From positions 4,588,001 through 4,652,000 of the forward strand of contig NZ_CP049786.1 of assembly GCF_011290365.1 (NCBI RefSeq): a stretch of DNA of 64,000 nt, written 5' to 3'. The notes beneath the pieces are model-generated. The model worked only from the letters and a program-made list of their open reading frames with translations, was not told the DNA's origin and searched no databases. This DNA comes from Leclercia sp. 29361 (GTDB lineage: Bacteria > Pseudomonadota > Gammaproteobacteria > Enterobacterales > Enterobacteriaceae). A program made the position numbers and the translations under genes. This document shows, one piece after another, positions 10,103-18,389 of this stretch (positions within the stretch are counted from its first letter, which is position 1; every line of letters begins with the position of its first letter).

Positions 10103-10199
10103 CCCCTCACCCCGGACCGTACACCCCAAAGGGGCGAGGGTGAAAAGACGGCTCCGGGCGATCCCCTCTCCCCTGTGGGGAGAGGGTTAGGGCGAGGGG
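10103..10199. repeat. Dispersed GC-rich palindromes between yhhL and yhhM
   Basis: CCCCTCACCCCGG begins the element; a CCCTCTCCCC-tgt-GGGGAGAGGG hairpin follows, and the right end GGGCGAGGGG is the inverse of the left end. It resembles the unit at 3298-3330. It lies between convergent genes (yhhL rightward, yhhM leftward) and could function as a transcription stop for both. Confidence 0.6.
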
Positions 10200-10202
10200 A
10201 TA

Positions 10203-10562
10203 TCACGGCGCCGGACTAAACCCCTCAAACCGCGATCCCTTGTAACTCAACGTCCCTTTATCCCCCACCGTCAGCTGATGGTACTGCTTCTCGTCGAGGC
10301 GAAACGTCATCTCCAGACCACCGCTTTCCGGCTTAAAGCTCGCTTCATAGCGCATGGCGGTGCCGGCGGGCGTCACCTGTTGCTGGCGGGAACGGCGGTC
10401 GTTAATCGGTTTTTCCCGTTTATTGCTCACCACTACTCGCTTTTGCAGCAGCGGGGCGGCGTCGTTATCCGCCTTTTCCCGGCGCTGCTGCACGAAGCGG
10501 AATGAGGCCGCAATGACGATAATCGCCAGTACGATAATAAAAAAAAGCGGCATCTTGCTCAT
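10203..10562 (-). CDS. yhhM: DUF2500 family membrane-anchored protein YhhM
   Basis: 119-residue protein of unknown function with one N-terminal membrane anchor (about residues 5-23) and a soluble domain with the conserved RRSRQQQVTPAGTAMRYEASF segment split around residue 60. The start at 10562 (MSKMPLFFIIVLAI) was chosen over an 18-codon longer frame because it matches E. coli YhhM. Convergent with yhhL and divergent from yhhN. Confidence 0.9.
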   Translation of the reverse strand: MSKMPLFFIIVLAIIVIAASFRFVQQRREKADNDAAPLLQKRVVVSNKREKPINDRRSRQQQVTPAGTAMRYEASFKPESGGLEMTFRLDEKQYHQLTVGDKGTLSYKGSRFEGFSPAP

Positions 10563-10690
10563 TGAACCATCCTTTAAGACCAGGCTGAAATCAGGATAGC
10601 GTGCCACGCTGTGCATTGCTATTGGCCCGTCTGCACCACTACACTGAAGTGAAACTGTTTATCCAACAATAACAGATACAGGGACTTAAT

Positions 10691-11317
10691 ATGCTTTGGT
10701 CATTTATCGCTGTCTGTTTCTCCGCATGGCTGTATGTCGATGCGTCCTACCGCGGCCCTGCCTGGCAGCGCTGGCTGTTTAAACCCGTCACCTTGTTGCT
10801 GCTCCTGCTGCTGGCCTGGCAGGCGCCGATGTTTAACGCCATCAGCTACCTGGTGCTCGCCGGGCTCTGCGCCTCACTGGCCGGTGATGCCCTGACCCTG
10901 CTGCCGCGCCAGCGACTGCTGTATGCCGTGGGGGCGTTCTTCTTATCGCATCTGCTCTACACCATCTATTTCGCCAGTCAGATGACGCTGTCGTTTTTCT
11001 GGCCGCTACCGCTGGCGCTGCTGGTGATTGGCGCGCTGTTGATCGCCGTAGTCTGGACGCGGCTGGAGGAGCTGCGCTGGGCGGTGTGTACCTTTATCGC
11101 CATGACCCTGGTGATGGTCTGGCTGGCGGGTGAGCTATGGTTCTTCCGTCCGACGGCGCCGGCTCTGTCGGCCTTCATCGGCGCCACGCTCCTGCTGCTG
11201 GGTAATATCGTCTGGCTGGGCAGTCACTATCGCCGCCGTTTCCGCGCCGATAATGCCATTGCCGCCGCGTGCTACTTCGCCGGGCACTTCCTGATTGTGC
11301 GCTCGCTGTATATTTAA
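10691..11317 (+). CDS. yhhN: YhhN/TMEM86 family membrane protein (lysoplasmalogenase-like)
   Basis: 208-residue polytopic membrane protein with about eight hydrophobic segments. The YhhN/TMEM86 family includes mammalian and bacterial lysoplasmalogenases that hydrolyse lysoplasmalogens; the enzymatic role in enterobacteria is not established, so the activity is an inference from the family. It lies immediately upstream of zntA, whose promoter overlaps its 3' flank. Conserved neighbour in E. coli. Confidence 0.92.
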   Translation: MLWSFIAVCFSAWLYVDASYRGPAWQRWLFKPVTLLLLLLLAWQAPMFNAISYLVLAGLCASLAGDALTLLPRQRLLYAVGAFFLSHLLYTIYFASQMTLSFFWPLPLALLVIGALLIAVVWTRLEELRWAVCTFIAMTLVMVWLAGELWFFRPTAPALSAFIGATLLLLGNIVWLGSHYRRRFRADNAIAAACYFAGHFLIVRSLYI

Positions 11318-11324
11318 ATAGCGC

Positions 11325-11356
11325 TTGACTCTGGAGTCGACTCCAGAGTGCATACT
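11325..11356 (+). promoter_or_regulatory. zntA promoter with ZntR operator
   Basis: The -35 TTGACT (11325-11330) and -10 CATACT (11351-11356) are separated by 20 bp, the over-long spacer typical of MerR-family promoters. The spacer carries a perfect 22-bp palindrome (11328-11349; half-site ACTCTGGAGTC). This is the architecture on which ZntR bound to Zn(II) untwists DNA to activate zntA. The zntR gene is not in this window. Confidence 0.95.
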
Positions 11357-11393
11357 GCGGCTAATGAGAAAATTATCATTACCGGAGAGTGCC

Positions 11394-13580
11394 ATGTCGA
11401 CTCCAGAAACACCTAAAAAAGTGCCGCAATTTTCGGCGCTTAAGCTCGCACCCCTTCCCGCCAAAGAGACCTGCTGCGCTGCGGATCACGCCCCGGTGCA
11501 GGCCGAACCTGGGCCTCCCGTTCAGGGCCAGCGTTATAGCTGGGTGGTCAACGGCATGGACTGTGCCGCCTGCGCCCGCAAAGTAGAAACTGCCGTCAGA
11601 CAGGTGGCGGGCGTCAATCACGTCCAGGTCCTGTTTGCTACCGAAAAGCTGCTGGTGGATGCGGGGAGCAACGTCAGCGCCCAGGTCGAAGCGGCGGTGA
11701 TCAATGCGGGCTATACGCTGCGCAATGAGAATGTCCCGGCAGAAAAAACGTCCCCGCTGCGCGACAACCTGCCGCTCATCACGCTTATCCTGCTGATGGC
11801 CCTGAGCTGGGCATTGGAGCAGTTCAACCATCCGCTCGGCAACCTCGCCTTTATCGCCACTACCCTGGTCGGGCTCTGGCCGGTGGCCCGTCAGGCGCTG
11901 CGCCTGATGAAAAGCGGGAGCTGGTTCGCGATTGAAACCCTGATGAGCGTGGCCGCCATCGGAGCGCTGTTTATCGGTGCCACGGCGGAAGCGGCGATGG
12001 TCCTGCTGCTGTTTCTGATTGGTGAAAGGCTCGAAGGCTGGGCGGCAAGCCGGGCGCGGAAAGGGGTCAGCGCGCTGATGGCGCTGAAGCCGGAAACCGC
12101 CATCCAGGTCATTCACAATGAGCGCAAAACCGTCCCCATTGCCGCGTTGCGTCCCGGAGATGTGATTGAGGTAGCCGCCGGGGGACGTCTGCCTGCCGAC
12201 GGGACGCTGCTGACCGCGACGGCCAGCTTTGATGAAAGTGCCCTGACCGGGGAATCTATCCCGGTCGATCGTTCGGCGGGGGAAAAAGTCCCGGCCGGGG
12301 CCACCAGCGTCGATCGTCTGGTGCAGCTGACGGTCCTGTCCGAACCGGGCGACAGCGCCATCGACCGTATCCTGAAGCTGATTGAAGAGGCAGAAGAGCG
12401 CCGTGCGCCGGTGGAGCGTTTTATAGACCGCTTCAGCCGGATCTATACCCCGGTGATTATGCTGGTCGCGCTGCTGGTGGCCGTGGTGCCGCCGCTGCTG
12501 TTCAGCGCTGCATGGGAAGGCTGGATCTATAAAGGGCTGACCCTGCTGCTGATTGGTTGTCCTTGTGCGCTGGTGATCTCCACCCCGGCGGCCATCACCT
12601 CCGGACTGGCGGCCGCCGCACGTCGTGGGGCGCTGATTAAGGGCGGCGCGGCGCTGGAGCAGCTGGCGCAGGTGCAGCAGGTGGCGTTCGACAAAACCGG
12701 TACCCTGACGGTGGGCAAACCACAGGTGACGGGCATTTATCCGCATGAGATCCGCGAGCAGGATTTGCTGGCACTGGCCGCCGGGGTGGAGCAAGGTTCG
12801 ACTCACCCGCTGGCGCAGGCGATTGTGCGTGAAGCACAGTCCCGCGGGCTGACTGTTCCGGCGGCTACCGCCCAGCGTGCGCTGATGGGGTCGGGGATTG
12901 AAGCCGAAATCGCGGGCAGCAAGGTGCTGATTTGCGCCGCGGCTACCTTCCCTGACCCGCGCTTTACGGCGCAAATCGAGACCCTGGAGCAGGCCGGACA
13001 GACGGTGGTGATGGTGGTTCAGGACGGCGAGGCAAAAGGTCTGATCGCGCTGCGGGATACCCTGCGGGATGACGCGAAAGAGGCCATAGCCGCACTGCAT
13101 CAATTGGGCATCAAGGGAGCGATCCTGACCGGCGATAACCCGCGCGCTGCAGGGGCCATTGCCGGGGAGCTGGGGCTCGATTTCCGCGCCGGGCTGCTGC
13201 CGGCGGATAAAGTGCAGGCGGTGACGGCCCTGAATGCGCAAACGCCGCTGGCGATGGTCGGAGACGGGATTAACGACGCTCCGGCGATGAAGGCGGCGAC
13301 GATAGGCATTGCGATGGGCAGCGGCACCGACGTGGCACTGGAGACCGCCGATGCGGCGCTGACTCACAACCGTTTGACCGGGCTGGCGCAGATGATCGGT
13401 CTGGCCCGCGCCACCCGCGCCAATATCCGGCAGAACATCGCCATCGCGCTGGGGTTGAAAGGGATTTTCCTGGTGACCACCCTGCTGGGAATGACCGGAT
13501 TGTGGCTGGCAGTACTGGCAGATACCGGGGCGACGGTACTGGTGACGGCGAACGCGTTGCGGTTATTGCGTGGTCGGTAA
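11394..13580 (+). CDS. zntA: Zn(II)/Cd(II)/Pb(II)-exporting P1B-type ATPase ZntA
   Basis: Inner-membrane heavy-metal efflux pump driven by ATP. The start at 11394 (MSTPETPKK) sits correctly behind the ZntR promoter and a GGAG site; a longer frame starts inside the promoter and is rejected. The 728-residue product carries an N-terminal CC motif near 27-28, the metal-binding GMDCAAC at 54-60, eight predicted membrane segments, the CPC motif (IGCPCAL, about 386), the phosphorylation site DKTGT (about 431) and the hinge GDGINDAP near 622. All catalytic motifs are intact. Confidence 0.98.
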   Translation: MSTPETPKKVPQFSALKLAPLPAKETCCAADHAPVQAEPGPPVQGQRYSWVVNGMDCAACARKVETAVRQVAGVNHVQVLFATEKLLVDAGSNVSAQVEAAVINAGYTLRNENVPAEKTSPLRDNLPLITLILLMALSWALEQFNHPLGNLAFIATTLVGLWPVARQALRLMKSGSWFAIETLMSVAAIGALFIGATAEAAMVLLLFLIGERLEGWAASRARKGVSALMALKPETAIQVIHNERKTVPIAALRPGDVIEVAAGGRLPADGTLLTATASFDESALTGESIPVDRSAGEKVPAGATSVDRLVQLTVLSEPGDSAIDRILKLIEEAEERRAPVERFIDRFSRIYTPVIMLVALLVAVVPPLLFSAAWEGWIYKGLTLLLIGCPCALVISTPAAITSGLAAAARRGALIKGGAALEQLAQVQQVAFDKTGTLTVGKPQVTGIYPHEIREQDLLALAAGVEQGSTHPLAQAIVREAQSRGLTVPAATAQRALMGSGIEAEIAGSKVLICAAATFPDPRFTAQIETLEQAGQTVVMVVQDGEAKGLIALRDTLRDDAKEAIAALHQLGIKGAILTGDNPRAAGAIAGELGLDFRAGLLPADKVQAVTALNAQTPLAMVGDGINDAPAMKAATIGIAMGSGTDVALETADAALTHNRLTGLAQMIGLARATRANIRQNIAIALGLKGIFLVTTLLGMTGLWLAVLADTGATVLVTANALRLLRGR

Positions 13581-13584
13581 AAGC

Positions 13585-13653
13585 GCCCGGTGGCGGCTGC
13601 GCCTTACCGGGCCTACGGTCTTGTAGGCCGGGCAAGCGCAGCGCCGCCCGGCA
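13585..13653. repeat. BIME (paired REP) between zntA and the TRAP operon
   Basis: Two inverted REP units (GCCCGGTGGCGG...GCCTTACCGGGCC and GGCCGGGCAAGCGCAGCGCC) lie between the convergent zntA and dctM-like genes. Four similar elements occur in this window (16602, 39107, 44397 and a degenerate one at 47391). Confidence 0.85.
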
Positions 13654-13659
13654 TTATCA

Positions 13660-14946
13660 CTACTGCATCCCTAACATCCGCGGTAACCACAGCGATATCG
13701 CCGGGATGTAGGTCACTAACCCCAACACCACCAGCAGCATGCCGTAGAACGGCAGCATCTCACGCACGACGGCTTCGATCTTCTGCTTACTCACCGCACT
13801 GGCAACAAACAGCACCGATCCCACCGGCGGGGTAATCAGCCCCATCCCGAGGTTCACCATCATGATCATCCCGAAATGCACCGGATCGATACCCAGCGCA
13901 TTGGTTACCGGCAGCAGCACCGGGGTCAGGATCAGAATGATCGGCGCCATGTCCATCAGGGTGCCAATCAGCAGCAGCATGATGTTGATGTACATGAGGA
14001 TCACATACTTGTTGTCCGACAGCGAGGTGAAGAACTCGGTGATGCGCATCGGCAGCTGCATGTAGGTCATCACCGCGCCAAACGCCGCTGCGAAGCCGAT
14101 CAGGATCATCACGATCGTCACCGTCTTCACCGTGCGGCACATCAGCTTCGGCAGTTCGTTCCACTTGTAGTCACGGTAGATAAACATGGTGACAAAGAAC
14201 GCCCACAGACAGGCAACCGCCGCGGATTCGGTAGCGGTAAAGATCCCCGACAAAATGCCGCCGAGAATAATCACTACCGTCATCAGCCCCCACAGAGCAT
14301 CGAAGAAAATCTTCAGCGCCTGCTTAAAGGGGATCCTTTCGCCTTTCGGATAACCGCGCTTATGGGCAAAACCCAGGCACAGCAACATCAGAGAGACCCC
14401 TAGCAGCAAGCCCGGCAGGACGCCCGCGATAAACAGCGTCGCAATCGACACCGTACCGCCTGCCGCCAGGGAGTAGATCACCGAGTTATGGCTGGGTGGG
14501 ATCAGGATCGCCTGCACCGAGCCGCTGGCGGTCACCGCCGCTGCGTACTCACGCGGATAGCCCTTCTTCTCCATCTCCGGGATCATCACGGTACCGATGG
14601 AGGCAGTATCTGCCACCGACGAGCCCGAGATCGCACCGAAGAAGGTCGAGGCGACGATATTCACCAGCGACAGTCCGCCGCGAATAAAGCCGACAAAGAT
14701 ATAGGCAAAGTTCACCAGTCGGCGGGCAATGCCCCCTTCCGCCATGATCGCCCCCGCCAGGATAAAGAACGGGATCGCCAGCAGGGTAAATTTATTCACC
14801 CCGCTGGTGATCTGGATCATCAGCGCCTCCAGCGGCAGGTCAATCCACAGCGCGCCAGCCACGGCGCTTAAGCCGACGGCAAAGGCCACCGGCATCCCCA
14901 GCGCCAGTAAGATGGCGAGGGTGAATAACAAAACAAATGCGTCCAT
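13660..14946 (-). CDS. TRAP transporter large permease (DctM family)
   Basis: Large membrane subunit of a tripartite ATP-independent periplasmic transporter that imports an organic acid using a Na+ or H+ gradient. The 428-residue product has about 12 hydrophobic segments and DctM hallmarks such as FTLLAIPFFILAGAIM, GSSVADTASIGTVMIP and LITPPVGSVLF. ATG 14946 is preferred, with AAGGGG about 6 bp upstream; a GTG one codon earlier is also possible. It is the last gene of a dctP-dctQ-dctM operon. The module is absent from this position in E. coli K-12; sugar acid uptake is the commonest role of close relatives but the substrate cannot be read from sequence. Confidence 0.93.
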   Translation of the reverse strand: MDAFVLLFTLAILLALGMPVAFAVGLSAVAGALWIDLPLEALMIQITSGVNKFTLLAIPFFILAGAIMAEGGIARRLVNFAYIFVGFIRGGLSLVNIVASTFFGAISGSSVADTASIGTVMIPEMEKKGYPREYAAAVTASGSVQAILIPPSHNSVIYSLAAGGTVSIATLFIAGVLPGLLLGVSLMLLCLGFAHKRGYPKGERIPFKQALKIFFDALWGLMTVVIILGGILSGIFTATESAAVACLWAFFVTMFIYRDYKWNELPKLMCRTVKTVTIVMILIGFAAAFGAVMTYMQLPMRITEFFTSLSDNKYVILMYINIMLLLIGTLMDMAPIILILTPVLLPVTNALGIDPVHFGMIMMVNLGMGLITPPVGSVLFVASAVSKQKIEAVVREMLPFYGMLLVVLGLVTYIPAISLWLPRMLGMQ

Positions 14947-14956
14947 CACTCACCCC

Positions 14957-15466
14957 TTAACTGTGGTTGCCGATCATGACGACCGGGCGATGTTCCTGAG
15001 AGCCAAACAGCAGGCGCTCAAGAACGAACAGGAGCAGAATCGCCGAGCCAATCGGCAGTGGCAAGTAGCTTTCACCGGAGGTCAAAATGGGAAACTCCGC
15101 TACCGGCTGTTCCCACAGTTCAACGCACAGCAAATAGCTGTACCACAACATCAGGCCCGAAATGACCAGCATCAGAAGATCCACGATCCGCGCGCACACG
15201 ATTTTCATCGCGTCAGACAACCGGTCGGTGAGCATATTCACCGCAATATGCGAACCGGCGCGGTAGCTCACCGCCGCGCCGATAAAGGTGAATGTCACCA
15301 TACAAATAATGGCAATCGGCTCCGGCCAGGACTCACCACGGTTAAGGACATAGCGTGAGAAGATGCCAATCGGAATAACAATGGTCATCACCAGCAGCGA
15401 CAGGCCTGCCACGCCCATCGCCAGCAAATAGAGACGGTCCATCCACTTAAGATAGAGTTCGGACAT
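14957..15466 (-). CDS. TRAP transporter small permease (DctQ family)
   Basis: 169-residue four-helix membrane subunit that pairs with the DctM subunit. The typical features are visible: WMDRLYLLAMGVAGLSLLVM start, SWPEPIAIICMVTFTFIGAA in the second helix, and a final helix near 135-155. It lies 10 bp upstream of the large permease and 12 bp downstream of the binding-protein gene, all on one strand, which supports a single operon. Confidence 0.92.
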   Translation of the reverse strand: MSELYLKWMDRLYLLAMGVAGLSLLVMTIVIPIGIFSRYVLNRGESWPEPIAIICMVTFTFIGAAVSYRAGSHIAVNMLTDRLSDAMKIVCARIVDLLMLVISGLMLWYSYLLCVELWEQPVAEFPILTSGESYLPLPIGSAILLLFVLERLLFGSQEHRPVVMIGNHS

Positions 15467-15478
15467 AAGTTCCCCGGG

Positions 15479-16450
15479 TTACTGAACGTCAGCGATGGCT
15501 TTCATCAGATCCTGATGCTTGTTGCCATACTGCGCGCGCACCGGCTCTGTCGCCTTCACGAAGACCGCTTTATCAATGTCGTGGAACTGCACGCCGCCCG
15601 CCTTCATCTTCTGCAGGGCTTCGTCGTTATAGGCCTGCCACAGCTTGCGCTGCTCGAACTGCGCTTCACGGGCCAGGGTCAGGATTTTTTGCTGTTCGTC
15701 GGCGCTCAGCTTGTCCCATTTCACTTTGGAGTAGAGCAGCATTTCCGGGGTGATAAAGTGGCCGCTGAGGGTGTAGTTTTTGGCAATCGGCATGTAGTTA
15801 TGGGCAATAAAGGTTGGCGGGTTGTTCTCGGCCCCGTCGATAACGCCGGTCTGCATGCCGCTGTAGACTTCACTTACCCCCATCGCCACGGAGTTGGCCC
15901 CCATATCTTTCAGCGTGGCCAGCGCCACCGGGCTACCCTGGACGCGGATTTTCTTACCTTTCAGATCTTCCGGTTTCACGATGGGATCTTTGGTGATCAG
16001 ATTACGGGTGCCGGAGTCCATCCAGCCGAGGAACACCAGGCGCGATTTCGGGTTGGCGGTGAGTTTGTCGCCGATGGATTTACCGATATCGCCATCGATG
16101 ACTTTGTGCATATGGTCTTCGTCGCGGAATACGTAGGGCAGCGTAAAGACCTCGATGTCCGGCAGGATGGCGGCAACCGGGGCCATGGAGACGCGAATCA
16201 TGTCAATCGCCCCCATCTGCGCCTGCTCAATCATCTGCTTCTCATCGCCCAGCACGCCGCCCGGGAAGACTTTGATATCCAGCTTGCCGTCGGTTTGTTG
16301 TTTGAGTTTTTCACCCATGTGCTGCACTGCCACCACGTTCGGATAGCCTTCAGGATGCACATCGGCGGCTTTAATGGTTTGCGCCGAAACAGAGGCAGCA
16401 AAAGCAGACAGGCACAGAGCGGCCAGCAACGGCTTGAGGGTCGTTTTCAT
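15479..16450 (-). CDS. TRAP transporter substrate-binding protein (DctP family)
   Basis: Periplasmic solute receptor that feeds the DctQM permease. 323 residues with a signal peptide of about 23 residues ending VSA-QTIKAADVHPEG. The DctP fold signatures are present, including the conserved arginine in MDSGTRNLI (about residue 149) that binds the ligand carboxylate, and IDGAENNPPTF (about 209-219). First gene of the operon; a BIME lies upstream. Family members with this architecture commonly bind uronates or other sugar acids, but the specificity here is not known. Confidence 0.92.
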   Translation of the reverse strand: MKTTLKPLLAALCLSAFAASVSAQTIKAADVHPEGYPNVVAVQHMGEKLKQQTDGKLDIKVFPGGVLGDEKQMIEQAQMGAIDMIRVSMAPVAAILPDIEVFTLPYVFRDEDHMHKVIDGDIGKSIGDKLTANPKSRLVFLGWMDSGTRNLITKDPIVKPEDLKGKKIRVQGSPVALATLKDMGANSVAMGVSEVYSGMQTGVIDGAENNPPTFIAHNYMPIAKNYTLSGHFITPEMLLYSKVKWDKLSADEQQKILTLAREAQFEQRKLWQAYNDEALQKMKAGGVQFHDIDKAVFVKATEPVRAQYGNKHQDLMKAIADVQ

Positions 16451-16601
16451 TGAGTCAACTCCAGGGTAGTGAGGTAAGTATCGGAACGTTGTTTTAGTTT
16501 TGACGTTTAGAAATTAGCCTAATGCCTGGAAAGCGTAGGTGAAGCGCCTCACAAAAAGCGCTAAAAATTGAAATGGTGGTTCAGATTTGTGCGGGATGTC
16601 A

Positions 16602-16669
16602 TGCCGGGGGGCGGCTACGCCTTACCCGGCCTACGCGTAGGCCCTTGCAAGCGAAGCGCCGCCGGGCAA
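16602..16669. repeat. BIME between the TRAP operon and tusA
   Basis: Paired REP palindromes (TGCCGGGGGGCGGCTACGCC ... GCGAAGCGCCGCCGGGCA) just downstream of tusA. With the copy at 13585 it brackets the TRAP operon, a feature worth comparing across genomes. Confidence 0.85.
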
Positions 16670-16676
16670 AATGGCA

Positions 16677-16919
16677 TTAGCCTTTGCGGATAAGATATTT
16701 ATACGGCAGCGCCCCGGTCTCCTGCGCCAGCAGCTCATGTTCCATAAAGGTACAGAAGCCCGGAATATCGCGGGTCGTGGCCGGATCGTCGGCAATAATT
16801 AACAGCGTTTCGCCGGATTGCATATTGCGCACGGTTTTGCGCACCATCATCACGGGTTCCGGGCAGCGCAGGCCCTGAGCATCAAGGGTATGGTCCGGGT
16901 GGGTAAGCAGATCGGTCAT
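16677..16919 (-). CDS. tusA: Sulfurtransferase TusA
   Basis: Small sulfur-carrier protein that accepts persulfide sulfur from IscS and passes it to TusBCD for 2-thiouridine modification of tRNA wobble positions. The start at 16919 ([20 protein letters not shown]) gives 80 residues; a 19-codon longer frame is rejected on family length. The active-site cysteine is C19 in the [10 protein letters not shown] motif. It is divergent from yhhQ, as in E. coli. Confidence 0.97.
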   Translation of the reverse strand: MTDLLTHPDHTLDAQGLRCPEPVMMVRKTVRNMQSGETLLIIADDPATTRDIPGFCTFMEHELLAQETGALPYKYLIRKG

Positions 16920-17047
16920 CTTGGTCTCGTCCAGATAAAAACGGCAGTAGTTTACGCCGCAGGCGGAGCAAAGCAAACCAGGTTAACGATTGCGTGAAAA
17001 TTAGCCATTGCAAACTGTCGTTAAAGCAGTATCATGCGGCGGCTTTA

Positions 17048-17082
17048 TTGGGTTCCCTCACCCCAAATACTAATCAAAAAGG
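17048..17082 (+). ncRNA. Candidate preQ1-I riboswitch upstream of yhhQ
   Basis: The leader shows a short stem TTGGG/CCCAA (17048-17052 with 17062-17066), loop TTCCCTCA, an unpaired C at 17061 in the position of the preQ1-contacting cytosine, then an A-rich tail ending AAAAAGG (17076-17082). The GG of that tail is the yhhQ Shine-Dalgarno and can pair with CC in the loop to form the class I pseudoknot. This fits the compact translational preQ1-I design. YhhQ transports preQ0/preQ1, so the ligand matches the gene. The structure was derived by eye only. Confidence 0.7.
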
Positions 17083-17089
17083 TCACAAT

Positions 17090-17755
17090 ATGACGCAGTT
17101 CTCTCAATCGCAGCGCGTAAAAGCGTTGTTCTGGCTTTCGCTTTTCCATCTGCTGGTGATCACCTCCAGTAACTACCTGGTGCAGCTGCCGATCTCCATC
17201 TTTGGTTTTCATACCACCTGGGGCGCGTTTAGTTTCCCGTTTATCTTCCTTGCGACCGATCTCACCGTCCGTATCTTTGGCGCCCCGCTGGCCCGACGCA
17301 TTATTTTTGCCGTCATGCTTCCGGCGCTGTTTGTTTCGTACGTGATCTCCTCGCTGTTCTATATGGGCAGCTGGCAGGGCTTTGAGGCGCTGACGCACTT
17401 CAACCTGTTCGTCGCCCGTATCGCCGCCGCCAGCTTTATGGCCTATGCGCTGGGGCAGATCCTCGACGTGCATGTGTTTAACCGCCTGCGACAGAACCAT
17501 CGCTGGTGGATGGCCCCCACCGCCTCCACGCTGTTTGGCAACGTCAGCGATACGCTGGCCTTTTTCTTTATCGCCTTCTGGCGCAGCCCGGATGCGTTCA
17601 TGGCGCAACACTGGATGGAAATTGCCCTCGTGGACTACGCCTTTAAGGTGCTTATCAGCCTGGTGTTCTTCCTGCCGATGTACGGCGTGCTGCTGAATAT
17701 GTTGCTGAAAAGATTCGCGGATAAATCTGAAATCCCGGGATTGCAGGCTGGTTAA
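17090..17755 (+). CDS. yhhQ: Queuosine-precursor (preQ0/preQ1) transporter YhhQ
   Basis: Inner-membrane transporter of the COG1738 family that takes up 7-cyano-7-deazaguanine (preQ0) and related precursors for queuosine synthesis. The start at 17090 (MTQFSQSQRVKALFWLSLFH) gives 221 residues, the E. coli length; the longer frame runs through the riboswitch candidate and is rejected. About six membrane helices are visible, with the conserved FIFLATDLTVRIFG and STLFGNVSDTLAFF segments. It is preceded by a riboswitch-like leader that would hide its ribosome-binding site. Confidence 0.95.
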   Translation: MTQFSQSQRVKALFWLSLFHLLVITSSNYLVQLPISIFGFHTTWGAFSFPFIFLATDLTVRIFGAPLARRIIFAVMLPALFVSYVISSLFYMGSWQGFEALTHFNLFVARIAAASFMAYALGQILDVHVFNRLRQNHRWWMAPTASTLFGNVSDTLAFFFIAFWRSPDAFMAQHWMEIALVDYAFKVLISLVFFLPMYGVLLNMLLKRFADKSEIPGLQAG

Positions 17756-17827
17756 AGGTTCCCCTGAACAGTTGTGATAAGATGGATTGATGCGCCGTTA
17801 TGGCCGTTTATCGAAAGGAAGAATGTA

Positions 17828-18385
17828 ATGCGCAATCTGGTTAAATATGTCGGGATTGGCCTGCTGGTGATGGGGCTGGCAGCCTGTGATAACAGCGACA
17901 CCAAAACGCCTGCTCAGGCTGCGTCTGCTGAAAGCAACGCGACGGGTCAACCGGTCAGCCTGATGGATGGCAAACTCAGCTTCTCTCTGCCAGCCGATAT
18001 GACCGATCAGAGCGGCAAGCTGGGCACCCAGGCGAACAACATGCACGTCTATTCCGATGCCACCGGGCAAAAAGCGGTGATTGTGATCGTCGGGGATGAC
18101 ACCAATGAAGACCTGGGCGTGCTGGCAAAACGTCTGGAAGATCAGCAGCGCAGCCGTGATCCGCAGCTGCAAGTGGTGACCAACAAATCCATCGAGCTGA
18201 AAGACCACAAAATGCAGCAGCTGGACAGCATTATCTCTGCCAAAGGCCAGACCGCTTACTCCTCCGTGGTGCTGGGCAAAGTGGACAACAAGCTGCTGAC
18301 CCTGCAGATCACCCTGCCTGCTGACGATCAGCAGAAAGCGCAAACTGCCGCAGAGAACATCATCAATACCCTGGTGATTCAGTAA
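17828..18385 (+). CDS. dcrB: Lipoprotein DcrB
   Basis: Envelope lipoprotein required for infection by phages C1 and C6 in E. coli and implicated in lipoprotein maturation together with Lgt. The start at 17828 gives 185 residues with a lipobox GLAAC (Cys20) after [15 protein letters not shown]; Asp at +2 predicts inner-membrane retention. The longer frame (18 codons) has no signal peptide at its start and is rejected. It precedes a strong terminator shared with the convergent yhhS. Confidence 0.95.
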   Translation: MRNLVKYVGIGLLVMGLAACDNSDTKTPAQAASAESNATGQPVSLMDGKLSFSLPADMTDQSGKLGTQANNMHVYSDATGQKAVIVIVGDDTNEDLGVLAKRLEDQQRSRDPQLQVVTNKSIELKDHKMQQLDSIISAKGQTAYSSVVLGKVDNKLLTLQITLPADDQQKAQTAAENIINTLVIQ

Positions 18386-18389
18386 GTTC

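Noticed and set aside
11379..13367. 662-codon minus-strand open frame inside zntA
   Set aside because: Wholly antisense to zntA with Arg/Gln/His-rich composition; a codon-bias artefact.
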